From positions 1 to 40,570 of the forward strand of contig NZ_VFUA01000059.1 of the NCBI RefSeq assembly GCF_006440735.1: DNA of 40,570 bases, written 5' to 3'. The notes beneath the pieces are model-generated. The model worked only from the letters and a program-made list of their open reading frames with translations. It was not told the DNA's origin and did not search any database. Positions 21,736 through 29,869 of the stretch are shown piece after piece; position 1 is the stretch's first letter, and every line of letters begins with the position of its first letter. The position numbers were made by a program, and so were the translations under genes. This stretch comes from Mesorhizobium sp. B2-7-1. Its GTDB lineage: Bacteria > Pseudomonadota > Alphaproteobacteria > Rhizobiales > Rhizobiaceae.

Positions 21736-24033
21736 TCAGTTGCGCAAGGGTTTGCCAGTCTTGAGCATGTGCTCAATGCGCGCGGCGGTCGCCGGAAGCT
21801 TGGCCAGTCCGACACATGCTTTGCGCTCGAGCGTCATGATCTGCGTCTCGTCGAGATGCGCCGCTGCCGTATCGCCGCCGGTAAGCGCGCCGGCCAGGGC
21901 TTCGGCTATGGCGACGTCGGCGTCGCTGATCTGGCCGAGATTGCGGGAGGCCCGGACGCTGTTGGTCAGCGACAGATAGCCTGAGCGTCCGGCAACCGCG
22001 ATCGACGCGCGTTCCGGCGCGACGTAGTTGCGGGCGAGCTCCATCGCAAAGCTTCTGGCGGCGCCGAGAAGGTGGGCGCGGTTCATGACGATCCGATCGG
22101 CAGGCACCAGCATGCCAAGGCCGCGCGCGTCGAGCGCCGACGTCGAGACCGCGGCGCGCCAGATCACGTCGAAGACGGCCGCGGCATTTGCAGCCGGCCC
22201 GCGCGGAACAGACGGGTTCAGCGCCGCGCGCCTGAGCAGCTGGGTGCCGCCGCCCCAGCCGGGGATGATGCCGACCTTGGTCTCGGGCAGCCCCGCGTTC
22301 AGCTCGGCATGGGCGACGATCGCGTCGCAGTGGAGCATGAACTCGCAGCCGCCGCCGAGCGCCAGGCCATGCGCGGCGGCGACCACCGGAAACGGCGCGT
22401 ATTTCATGCGCAGGAACAGGTCCTGGCCCTCTTCGATATAGGCATCGAGCGCTACCCAGTCCTTGCGCTCGATCATGCCGAGAAAGGCCCGCAGATCGGC
22501 TCCCGCCGAGAAAGCGCGCGGATCGTCATTGCCGAGGACGAGGCCCGAGAACGAAGAACGGACATGCTCCAGCGAGGCTTCCAGCACGCTGAAGACAGCC
22601 GGCGCGAAACTGTTGAGTTTCGTGTGCAATTGAAGGCACGCAATGCCTTCGCCCATGTCCCAGAGCGAGGCCGCCTCGTTCTCGACGACCGCCTTGCCTT
22701 GCTCGCGGAGCGAGGCGATCGACAACGCCGGGGCGGTCGTGCCGCGTCCGGCGCGGACGGGCGCCGTCTCGAGCAGCCGCGCCGGCAAGGCGCGGCCTTC
22801 GGCGGTAAACCGGGCGGCAAGCCGGGCGCCATCATAGCGCCGGGCCAGCGCCACCGGGCCCTGCGACCAGCCATAGCCGAGGATCATCGCACGATCGATG
22901 TCGCTGCGGTCGAGGCTGATGTCGTCGGCTATCCTGTCGACATAGCCGACGAGGTTGGCGAAGACCGTCCAGGCATAGCGTCCAAGCCGCTCGTCGCTTT
23001 CGAGAAGCGCTGCAAGATCCTTTCCGTCGCCCGGCAACTGCCGGAGGTCGAAAGGCCGCGCATCACGATAGTCCTGGGTCGCGAGATCCAGCGCCTGCTT
23101 GGTCTTTTGCGGCGTCAGCCTGTAGAAACCCTCGCCGCTCTTGCGGCCAAGGCGTCCCGCTGCCAGCAGGTCCTGAACCAGCTTCGTGCCTGGCAGGTCG
23201 AAATTCTGCAGGTCGTCCGCACCGGGCAGCGCCGACATCAGGCTGCCCCAGACATGCGGGATGAGGTCCAGGCCGATCAGGTCGAGAACACCGAAGACCC
23301 CAGTGCGCGGCGCTCCCAAAGCCATCATGACGGCGTCCGCCTCTTCGACGCTCACGCCCTGCCGAATGGCTTCTATGGCCGCGACCGCCAGCGCGTAGCA
23401 GCCGATCCGGTTGGCGATGAATCCGGGCGTGTCCCTGCAGTCGACAGTCGTCTTGCCGAGAGCCGTTTCGCAATAGTCCCTGGCAGTGCCTATGATCGCG
23501 GCCGGGTTTTCGTCGCCCGAGACGATTTCCACGAGTTGCATCACGCGCGGTGGATTGAAGAAATGCGTGATGACGAAGTCGGACGCGAACTCGCGCGGCA
23601 TCCCGTCCAGGAGTGCCTCGCGCAGGATCGTCGAGGTATTCGACGAAACCAGCGAGCCCTTCTTGCGCACCGCGTCGATCTGGCGATACAGCGCGCGCTT
23701 GGCGCCGACCTCCTCGACGATCGCCTCGACGATCCAGTCCGCCTCCGCCAGGCGCGGCATGTCGTCGGCGATGTTGCCTGGACGCACGATCCCGGCCGCG
23801 GCAGGCGTCATGAAGCCGCCGACCTTGAGCTGGCGCTCGACGCCCTTTTGCGCCGGATCGTTCCTGCTGGCCGGATCGGATCCCGGTACATCGAGCAGGT
23901 CGACCGCTATGCCGGCATTGGCGAGCTGCGCGGCGATGCCGCCGCCCATCGAGCCGGCCCCGATCACGACGGCACGACGCAGGCCGATGCGCTCGACCCC
24001 CGCGGCGGCTGAAATCCTGGCCACGGCGTTCAT
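21736..24033 (-). CDS. 3-hydroxyacyl-CoA dehydrogenase/enoyl-CoA hydratase fusion (FadN-like order)
   Basis: The 765-residue enzyme has the dehydrogenase first and the crotonase last, the reverse of FadB/FadJ and the order seen in Bacillus FadN. NAD-binding VVIGAGSMGGGIAAQLANAG is at about 21-40. The catalytic dehydrogenase segment is THFFNPPRVMQLVEIVSG, with SNTSTI before it. The C-terminal 3HCDH domain follows. The crotonase part has FSAGADLRAFLG, HGLALGGGCEF and GLPETKVGIIPGWGGGTQ with the hydratase Glu. ATG at 24033 overlaps the thiolase stop by 4 nt (ATGA), which means translational coupling. It performs hydration and NAD+-dependent oxidation in beta-oxidation, feeding the adjacent thiolase. 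Confidence 0.93.
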   Translation of the reverse strand: MNAVARISAAAGVERIGLRRAVVIGAGSMGGGIAAQLANAGIAVDLLDVPGSDPASRNDPAQKGVERQLKVGGFMTPAAAGIVRPGNIADDMPRLAEADWIVEAIVEEVGAKRALYRQIDAVRKKGSLVSSNTSTILREALLDGMPREFASDFVITHFFNPPRVMQLVEIVSGDENPAAIIGTARDYCETALGKTTVDCRDTPGFIANRIGCYALAVAAIEAIRQGVSVEEADAVMMALGAPRTGVFGVLDLIGLDLIPHVWGSLMSALPGADDLQNFDLPGTKLVQDLLAAGRLGRKSGEGFYRLTPQKTKQALDLATQDYRDARPFDLRQLPGDGKDLAALLESDERLGRYAWTVFANLVGYVDRIADDISLDRSDIDRAMILGYGWSQGPVALARRYDGARLAARFTAEGRALPARLLETAPVRAGRGTTAPALSIASLREQGKAVVENEAASLWDMGEGIACLQLHTKLNSFAPAVFSVLEASLEHVRSSFSGLVLGNDDPRAFSAGADLRAFLGMIERKDWVALDAYIEEGQDLFLRMKYAPFPVVAAAHGLALGGGCEFMLHCDAIVAHAELNAGLPETKVGIIPGWGGGTQLLRRAALNPSVPRGPAANAAAVFDVIWRAAVSTSALDARGLGMLVPADRIVMNRAHLLGAARSFAMELARNYVAPERASIAVAGRSGYLSLTNSVRASRNLGQISDADVAIAEALAGALTGGDTAAAHLDETQIMTLERKACVGLAKLPATAARIEHMLKTGKPLRN

Positions 24034-25166
24034 GCGGCCTCCAGGACCATAGCGATGCCCATGCCCCCGCCGATGCATTGGGTGGCGAGCGCCCGCCTGC
24101 CCTTCTCGCGCCGCAACAGCGATGCGGCCTTGCCGACGAGGCGGCCGCCGGTCGCGCCGAGTGGATGACCAAGCGCGATTGCGCCTCCATCGATGTTGAG
24201 CTTCTCATGCGGAATGTCGAGCTGCCTGCGGCAGGCTTCCGCCTGGGCGGCAAAGGCCTCGTTCATCTCGACGATATCGATGTCCGCCATCGTCAGGCCG
24301 GCACGGCCCATGGCCTTGCGCGAAGCTTCGACAGGTCCCATGCCCATGATGCCCGGCGCGCAGCCGGAGACGGCGAAGCTCTCCACGCGGGCCAGAAGTT
24401 CCAGCCCATGGCGCTTCGCAAATTCCTCGCTGCAGACCAGCAGCGCCGAGGCTCCGTCGGTCATCGGCGAGGAGGTGCCGGCCGTCACCGTCCCGTCCTT
24501 GAGGAACACCGTCTTCAGCTCGGCGAGCTTTTCGAGCGTAGTCTCGCGCACGCAGCCGTCCTCGGCGACCGTCGTGTCGCCGAGCGGATAAGGAGCGATC
24601 TCCTGCGCCAGCAGCCCCTTCTTCTGCGCCGCCCGTGCCTTGGCCTGGCTCGCGAGGGCAAAGCGATCCTGGTCCTCGCGCGTGATTCCGAATTGCCTGG
24701 AGACGCGCTCGGCCGTCATGCCCACATTGACGAAGTCCTCGACCTGCTCGTCCGACCATGAAGGGTGGGGAAGCACGTTGAAGCCCATCATCGGCACCTT
24801 CGACATGCTCTCCGTGCCGCCGGCGATAAAAGCATCGCCGGCGTTCATCAAAAGCATGCCCGCGGCGACCTGGACCGCCTGGATGGACGAGCCGCACCAG
24901 CGGTTGACGGTCACGCCGGCTGTGGTCTCCGGCAAGCCCGCCTGCAGGCCGACGACGCGGCCGATATTGAGCCCCTGCTCGCCCTCGGGAAACGCACATC
25001 CCCAGACGACGTCCTCGATCTCTTCGCCGGCAACGCCGGTCCGCTCCAGCAACGCTCTCACCGCATGCGCGCCGAGGTCATCCGGACGCACGCCCGCAAG
25101 GGCGCCCTTTCTTGCAAAGGTGAACGGCGTGCGGACGTAGCCCGCTATGAAAGCGTGTCTTGTCAT
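24030..25166 (-). CDS. Acetyl-CoA acyltransferase (thiolase)
   Basis: This 378-residue thiolase completes beta-oxidation by cleaving 3-ketoacyl-CoA with CoA. The nucleophile Cys is in VNRWCGSSIQAV. The His is in DGGAIALGHPLGATGGR and the second Cys in TQCIGGGMGIAM. The ATG at 25166 has GGGAGGAGC upstream, and the family N-terminus (AFIAGYVRTPF) begins right after it. It overlaps the downstream dehydrogenase/hydratase fusion by 4 nt, as FadA-FadB-type pairs often do. It follows the enoyl-CoA hydratase gene by 28 nt. Degradative thiolase is more likely than biosynthetic from this context. Confidence 0.95.
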   Translation of the reverse strand: MTRHAFIAGYVRTPFTFARKGALAGVRPDDLGAHAVRALLERTGVAGEEIEDVVWGCAFPEGEQGLNIGRVVGLQAGLPETTAGVTVNRWCGSSIQAVQVAAGMLLMNAGDAFIAGGTESMSKVPMMGFNVLPHPSWSDEQVEDFVNVGMTAERVSRQFGITREDQDRFALASQAKARAAQKKGLLAQEIAPYPLGDTTVAEDGCVRETTLEKLAELKTVFLKDGTVTAGTSSPMTDGASALLVCSEEFAKRHGLELLARVESFAVSGCAPGIMGMGPVEASRKAMGRAGLTMADIDIVEMNEAFAAQAEACRRQLDIPHEKLNIDGGAIALGHPLGATGGRLVGKAASLLRREKGRRALATQCIGGGMGIAMVLEAA

Positions 25167-25194
25167 GAATGCTCCTCCCGACCTGCCGTCGTGC

Positions 25195-25983
25195 TCAACG
25201 GCCGTGAAACTGGGGTTTTGTCTTCTCGAAGAATGCGTCGACCGCGCCGGAGAAGTCTTCGGTGAGGGCGCAGACCCCGAAGCTGTCGCCCTCGGCGTCG
25301 AGCTGGGCCTCGAATGAGCGATCCCACGACGAGCGCAGCAGCGACTTGATACGGCCCATCGCAATCGGCGCTCCCTGCGCCAGGCGTCTCGCCAGCGTTT
25401 CGGTCTCGCTTGCGAGGTCGTCCGCCGGGACGACCCTGTTGACCAGGCCCAGGCGCAATGCTTCCTCGGACCGGACGGTCTCGCACAGAAGCGCTATCTC
25501 CATGGCCCTGCGCAGGCCGATCAGACGCGGCAACGCCCATGAGCCTCCGCAGTCCGGCGAAGCGCCGATCGCGGCATAGGCGAGATTGAAGCGGCAATTG
25601 TCGGCGGCAATGGCGAGGTCGAGGCTGAGCGCGATGCTCATGCCGCCGCCGGCGACGGCGCCTTTCAGGCTGGCGAGCGTGATCGCCGGCGACTGGGCGA
25701 GCCGCTTCAAGGCGGAATGGATCGGATCGATCAGGTCGAACGCGGCGGAACGCTTGTCCGCCGAGGCGCGAAAATACGCGAGGTCGCCGCCGGCGACGAA
25801 TGCATTTCCTTCGGCCGCGACCACTATGACACGCACCGCGGGTTCGTTCAGGGCTCTGTCCACCGCCTCGTGGAAGCCGCGCGCGCTCTCCACATCCAGG
25901 ACATTCAGCCGCTCGGGACGGTTGAACCGGATCTCGGCGACACCGTCCTTGCTCCGGTAGAGAATGGCCGGTTTCTCAGGCAT
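25195..25983 (-). CDS. Enoyl-CoA hydratase/isomerase family protein
   Basis: This 262-residue crotonase has FVAGGDLAYFRAS and LKGAVAGGGMSIALSLDLA as the two oxyanion-hole segments. The acid region GASPDCGGSWALPRLIG has Asp where hydratases have Glu, like the gene at 13156. Enoyl-CoA isomerase or hydratase activity is possible. ATG at 25983 overlaps the last codons of the nitronate monooxygenase-like gene by 8 nt. It lies in the TetR-headed operon before the thiolase. The paired similarity with the 13156 gene suggests a duplication that put one copy under each regulator, which is inference. Confidence 0.9.
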   Translation of the reverse strand: MPEKPAILYRSKDGVAEIRFNRPERLNVLDVESARGFHEAVDRALNEPAVRVIVVAAEGNAFVAGGDLAYFRASADKRSAAFDLIDPIHSALKRLAQSPAITLASLKGAVAGGGMSIALSLDLAIAADNCRFNLAYAAIGASPDCGGSWALPRLIGLRRAMEIALLCETVRSEEALRLGLVNRVVPADDLASETETLARRLAQGAPIAMGRIKSLLRSSWDRSFEAQLDAEGDSFGVCALTEDFSGAVDAFFEKTKPQFHGR

Positions 25984-26953
25984 GGGCGCTCCTATCGGAA
26001 GAGGTGAGTGGCGCCAGGAACCGATCCGACCCCGCCGCCGCCATCGCGTCGCGGTATTCATCCGCCAGACGGTCGCATAGAACGGCGGCAGGCGGGACGT
26101 CCGTCACCGCGCCGACCCCCTGTCCGGCCGACCAGATCGCCTTCCAGGCCCTGGCTTCATGGTTCAGATCAAGTTCCGCATGCGCCGGCAGATGGTCCGG
26201 ATCGAGACCGGCAGCCACGATGCTGGGGCGCAGGAAATTGGCGTTCACCCCGGATATCGCGGGCGTATAGAGGATGTCCGCGGATGACGATGCCACGATC
26301 ATGTTCTTGTAGGCCGCGGGAGCCATCGACTCGCGCGTGGCGATGAAGCGCGTGCCCATATAGGCGAGGTCGGCGCCCATGACGCGAGCGGCAGCGATAT
26401 CGCGGCCCGTGGCGAGCGACCCGGACAGCACCAGCGTGCCGCGAAAGAAGGAGCGGATTTCGGAAAGCAGCGCAAACGGGTTGGTCGCGCCGGCATGGCC
26501 GCCGGCGCCGGCCGAGACGGCGATAATGCCGTCGACCCCCGCCTGCGCCGCTTTTTCGGCATGGCGGATGTTGATGACGTCATGGAAGACGAGCCCGCCA
26601 TAGGCATGAACGGTATCGACCACGTCCCGCACCGCGCCGAGCGAGGTTATGACCAGCGGCACCTTATGCCTGGCGACGATCTCGAGGTCGGCGGCAAGGC
26701 GCGGATTGGACCTGTGCACGATCAGGTTCACCGCGAAGGGAGCGGCGCTGTCGCCGATGTCGGCCAGCCGCCCGCTTATCTCCTCCAGCCAGGCGGCGAA
26801 GCCTTCGCTGCTGCGCTGGTTCAGCGCCGGGAAGGACCCGATCACTCCTGAACGGCAGACCTCGACGACGAGGTCCGGCCCCGAAACCAGGAACATCGGC
26901 GCCGCCATGACCGGCAGCCGCAACCGTTTCAGAAGAGCGTCCGCGATAGGCAT
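25976..26953 (-). CDS. Nitronate monooxygenase-like (2-nitropropane dioxygenase family) flavoprotein
   Basis: This 325-residue FMN-dependent TIM-barrel protein shows the family pattern: PVMAAPMFLVSGPDLVVEV at the start, GIIAVSAGAGGHAG with the catalytic His in AGGHAG, LVLSGSLATGRDIAAA, and ADLAYMGTRFIATRES. The ATG at 26953 is preceded by GGAG and GAGGG and lies 3 nt after the TetR stop. Members named nitronate monooxygenase often have other roles. In this beta-oxidation operon it may oxidise or reduce an acyl intermediate or remove a toxic nitronate such as propionate 3-nitronate; neither can be decided from sequence. Confidence 0.9.
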   Translation of the reverse strand: MPIADALLKRLRLPVMAAPMFLVSGPDLVVEVCRSGVIGSFPALNQRSSEGFAAWLEEISGRLADIGDSAAPFAVNLIVHRSNPRLAADLEIVARHKVPLVITSLGAVRDVVDTVHAYGGLVFHDVINIRHAEKAAQAGVDGIIAVSAGAGGHAGATNPFALLSEIRSFFRGTLVLSGSLATGRDIAAARVMGADLAYMGTRFIATRESMAPAAYKNMIVASSSADILYTPAISGVNANFLRPSIVAAGLDPDHLPAHAELDLNHEARAWKAIWSAGQGVGAVTDVPPAAVLCDRLADEYRDAMAAAGSDRFLAPLTSSDRSAHA

Positions 26954-26956
26954 CCC

Positions 26957-27598
26957 TCAAGCTCCGGAACGGGGCGTCAGGCCCAGCAGAAGGGTCGCGA
27001 CACAGCCGTCCGCGACCTCCTCCGCCGAGAGCGATCCAGCGGGGTCGTACCAGCGCGCGATCCAGTTCAGCGCGCCCGTCAGCGTGAACGTCACGATCTT
27101 GGGGTCGCTCGCGGCCAGCGAGCCGTCCCGCATCCCGTCGGCGACGACGCGCCGCACCGTATGATCGATCTCGCGCTTGAGGGCTCGAAACTGCGCCTTG
27201 GCCTGCGGCGACAGTTCGTGGTCGGCGGTGCGTGTGACGCAAATGCCGAAATCCTGCGTCATGATGATCGCATAGCGGCGCATCAGCGCCTTCAACCTGT
27301 CGAACCCGCTGCCGCCATTGCGCTCGACCGTCTCGGCGGCCACCCGGATCCCGTCCAGGCCCAGCCGGACGCATTCGAACAGTATTTCGTCCTTGTTCGC
27401 GAAATAGTGGTAGATCGTCGGCTTCGTCACATTCAACGACGCCGCCACCTCGTCCAGCGACGTGGCATGAAACCCCTTCCGGTTGAAAGATTGCACCGCC
27501 GCGTGGAGCACGGCCTCGCGTTTCACGGCGCGGTCCCGCTTCCTCTCATGCTTGGCCGGCCAAGGCGATGCAGGCTCCGCGAGTGAAAGCGCGCTCAT
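26957..27598 (-). CDS. TetR/AcrR-family regulator of the beta-oxidation operon
   Basis: From the ATG at 27598 this is 213 residues. The N-terminal helix-turn-helix is AVLHAAVQSFNRKGFHATSLD..., then VAASLNVTKPTIYHYFANKDEI, a textbook TetR pattern. The C-terminal ligand domain ends VADGCVATLLLGLTPRSGA. An ATG at 27619 would add seven residues but sits directly against the operator. It is the first gene of a seven-gene operon, 3 nt before the flavoprotein. Two TTACT-4 nt-AGTA palindromes lie just upstream, so autorepression released by an acyl-CoA is likely, as for several TetR fatty-acid regulators. The exact ligand is unknown. Confidence 0.9.
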   Translation of the reverse strand: MSALSLAEPASPWPAKHERKRDRAVKREAVLHAAVQSFNRKGFHATSLDEVAASLNVTKPTIYHYFANKDEILFECVRLGLDGIRVAAETVERNGGSGFDRLKALMRRYAIIMTQDFGICVTRTADHELSPQAKAQFRALKREIDHTVRRVVADGMRDGSLAASDPKIVTFTLTGALNWIARWYDPAGSLSAEEVADGCVATLLLGLTPRSGA

Positions 27599-27621
27599 CC
27601 GTTTTCCGATCGGTACCATGG

Positions 27622-27653
27622 TTACTCATCAGTAGTAATTTACTGGCGAGTAA
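27622..27653. promoter_or_regulatory. Tandem TetR operator candidates
   Basis: Two copies of a TTACT-N4-AGTA(A/G) palindrome lie at 27622-27635 and 27640-27653, 18 bp apart. The outer bases also form a perfect 8-bp inverted repeat GGTTACTC/GAGTAACC (27620-27627 and 27648-27655). They are immediately upstream of the TetR gene that heads the operon, so they are the expected autoregulatory site. Confidence 0.7.
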
Positions 27654-27733
27654 CCTGTCAATGGCTGCTCGGCATCTCGTCAGGGTCCGTGCGGTCGAGC
27701 GGTTCTGGGTTTTCCGGGAAACGGCGAACTGCT

Positions 27734-29869
27734 CTAAGCATTGCGTCTCCTGCCCTCCATGAGATCGAGCACGGCATGGGCTGCGTGGAGGACGTTGGTG
27801 CCCGGCCCGAAGACGGCGGCTACGCCGTGATCATGGAGGTACTTGTAGTCCTGGCGCGGCACGACGCCGCCAACCACCACAATGACGTCCGAGGCACCCT
27901 TTGCCTTGAGCGCCTCGACCAGTTGCGGAGCCAGGGTCTTGTGGCCGGCCGCCAGCGAGGACATGCCCACCACATGGACCTTCATCGTCGCCGCAAGGTC
28001 CGCCGCTTCCTGCGGCGTCTGAAACAGCGGCCCGGCGATGACCTCGAACCCGACGTCCCCGAAGGCCGAGGCGATGACCTTGGCGCCGCGGTCGTGGCCG
28101 TCCTGGCCGAGCTTGGCCACCAATATCCTGGGCGCTTCTCCCCGGTCGGCCCGCAGGGCTTCGAGGCGCTTCACCAACATCTCGTATTCCGGCTCGCCGC
28201 GGTAGGCGGCATCATAGACCTTGCGCACCACCTTCGGGGCCGCGGCATGGTCGCCAAAGACCTTGCGCAGCACATCCGATATCTCGCCGACCGTTGCGCG
28301 GGCCCTGGCAGCCTCGACGGCGATCGCCAGGATATTGCCCTCGCCGGAGCGGGCGACCTGGCCCAGCGCGGCGAGTGCCTTCGCGACCTTTGCGGGATCT
28401 CGCTGGCGCCTGACCGTTTCGATGCGGGCGATCTGCGCGGCCCGCACCGCCTTGTTGTCGATGTCGAGGATGTCGAGTTGCGCTTCCTCTTCGAGTCTGT
28501 ACCGGTTGACGCCGACGATCACCTCGTCGGCGCGGTCGATCGCCGCCTGCCTGCGGGTCGCGGCTTCCTCGATCATGCGCTTGGGCAGTCCCTCATGGAC
28601 GGCCTTGGTCATCCCGCCCATGGCCTCGACCTCCTCGATCAGCGTCCAGGCGGCGTCGGCGAGCTCCTTGGTCAGGCTCTCGACATAGTACGAGCCGGCC
28701 AGCGGATCGACCACCTTGGTCACACCCGTCTCATGCTGCAGGATCAACTGCGTGTTGCGCGCGATACGGGCCGAGAACTCGGTCGGCAGTGCGATCGCCT
28801 CGTCGAAGGAATTGGTGTGCAGGCTCTGCGTGCCGCCGAGCACCGCGCTCATCGCCTCATAGGCGGTTCGCACGATGTTGTTGTAGGGATCCTGCTCCTG
28901 CAGCGAGACGCCCGATGTCTGGCAGTGGGTGCGCAGCATCAGCGAGGCAGCCTTCTTCGGCTGGAACTCCTCCATGATGCGGGTCCACAGCAGCCGCGCG
29001 GCGCGCAGCTTGGCGGCCTCCATGAAGAAGTTCATCCCGATGGCGAAGAAGAAGGACAGCCGGCCGGCGAAATCGTCGATATCGAGGCCCTTCTTCAGCG
29101 CCGCGCGGACATATTCGCGCCCGTCGGCCAGCGTGAAGGCAAGCTCCTGCACCAGCGTCGCCCCGGCCTCCTGCATATGATAGCCGGAGATCGAGATCGA
29201 GTTGAATTTCGGCATCTCCTTCGCCGTGTACTCGATGATGTCGGCGACGATCCGCATCGAGGGTTCCGGCGGGTAGATGTAGGTGTTGCGGACCATGAAC
29301 TCCTTGAGGATGTCGTTCTGGATCGTGCCCGAGAGTTGCGCCCGCGGCACGCCCTGCTCCTCGCCCGCGACGATGAAGCTGGCGAGGATCGGGATCACCG
29401 CGCCGTTCATGGTCATCGACACCGAGACCTTGTCGAGCGGGATGCCGTCGAACAGGATCTTCATGTCCTCGACGGAATCGATGGCCACGCCGGCCTTGCC
29501 GACATCGCCCTCGACGCGCGGGTGATCGCTGTCATAGCCGCGATGGGTGGCAAGGTCGAAGGCCACCGACACGCCTTGCTGGCCTGCAGCAAGCGCCTTG
29601 CGATAGAAGGCGTTGGAGGCCTCCGCCGTCGAGAAGCCCGCATATTGCCGGATCGTCCATGGGCGGCCGGCATACATGGTTGCACGCGGCCCGCGCAGGA
29701 ACGGTTTTTGTCCCGGCAAGCCGCCGAGATAGTCGTTCCCCTCGAGATCCCGTGCCGTGTAGAGAGGCTTGACCTCGATGCCTTCCGGCGTGCGCCAGGC
29801 AAGCGTGTCCGGGTCGGCCTTGACCTCCCTCTCGGCGAGGGCGCGCCACTGCTGGAGCTTGTCGGCCAT
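27734..29869 (-). CDS. scpA: Methylmalonyl-CoA mutase
   Basis: The 711-residue single-chain mutase converts methylmalonyl-CoA to succinyl-CoA with adenosylcobalamin. The TIM-barrel catalytic part (about 1-550) contains RPWTIRQYAGFSTAEASNAF, SVAFDLATHRGYDSDHPRV and GTIQNDILKEFMVRNTYI. The C-terminal B12 domain has the DxHxxG signature DGHDRG at about 590-595 and later SSLAAGH and VVVGGVVP. Length is normal for alphaproteobacterial enzymes. ATG at 29869 overlaps the pccA stop (TAATG), so the two are translationally coupled. It is the last gene of the propionyl-CoA assimilation operon. No MeaB-type chaperone or epimerase is in the window. Confidence 0.97.
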   Translation of the reverse strand: MADKLQQWRALAEREVKADPDTLAWRTPEGIEVKPLYTARDLEGNDYLGGLPGQKPFLRGPRATMYAGRPWTIRQYAGFSTAEASNAFYRKALAAGQQGVSVAFDLATHRGYDSDHPRVEGDVGKAGVAIDSVEDMKILFDGIPLDKVSVSMTMNGAVIPILASFIVAGEEQGVPRAQLSGTIQNDILKEFMVRNTYIYPPEPSMRIVADIIEYTAKEMPKFNSISISGYHMQEAGATLVQELAFTLADGREYVRAALKKGLDIDDFAGRLSFFFAIGMNFFMEAAKLRAARLLWTRIMEEFQPKKAASLMLRTHCQTSGVSLQEQDPYNNIVRTAYEAMSAVLGGTQSLHTNSFDEAIALPTEFSARIARNTQLILQHETGVTKVVDPLAGSYYVESLTKELADAAWTLIEEVEAMGGMTKAVHEGLPKRMIEEAATRRQAAIDRADEVIVGVNRYRLEEEAQLDILDIDNKAVRAAQIARIETVRRQRDPAKVAKALAALGQVARSGEGNILAIAVEAARARATVGEISDVLRKVFGDHAAAPKVVRKVYDAAYRGEPEYEMLVKRLEALRADRGEAPRILVAKLGQDGHDRGAKVIASAFGDVGFEVIAGPLFQTPQEAADLAATMKVHVVGMSSLAAGHKTLAPQLVEALKAKGASDVIVVVGGVVPRQDYKYLHDHGVAAVFGPGTNVLHAAHAVLDLMEGRRRNA

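Noticed and set aside
22072..24012. Long plus-strand open frame opposite the dehydrogenase/hydratase fusion
   Set aside because: Antisense to a strongly matched enzyme, with a composition typical of shadow frames.
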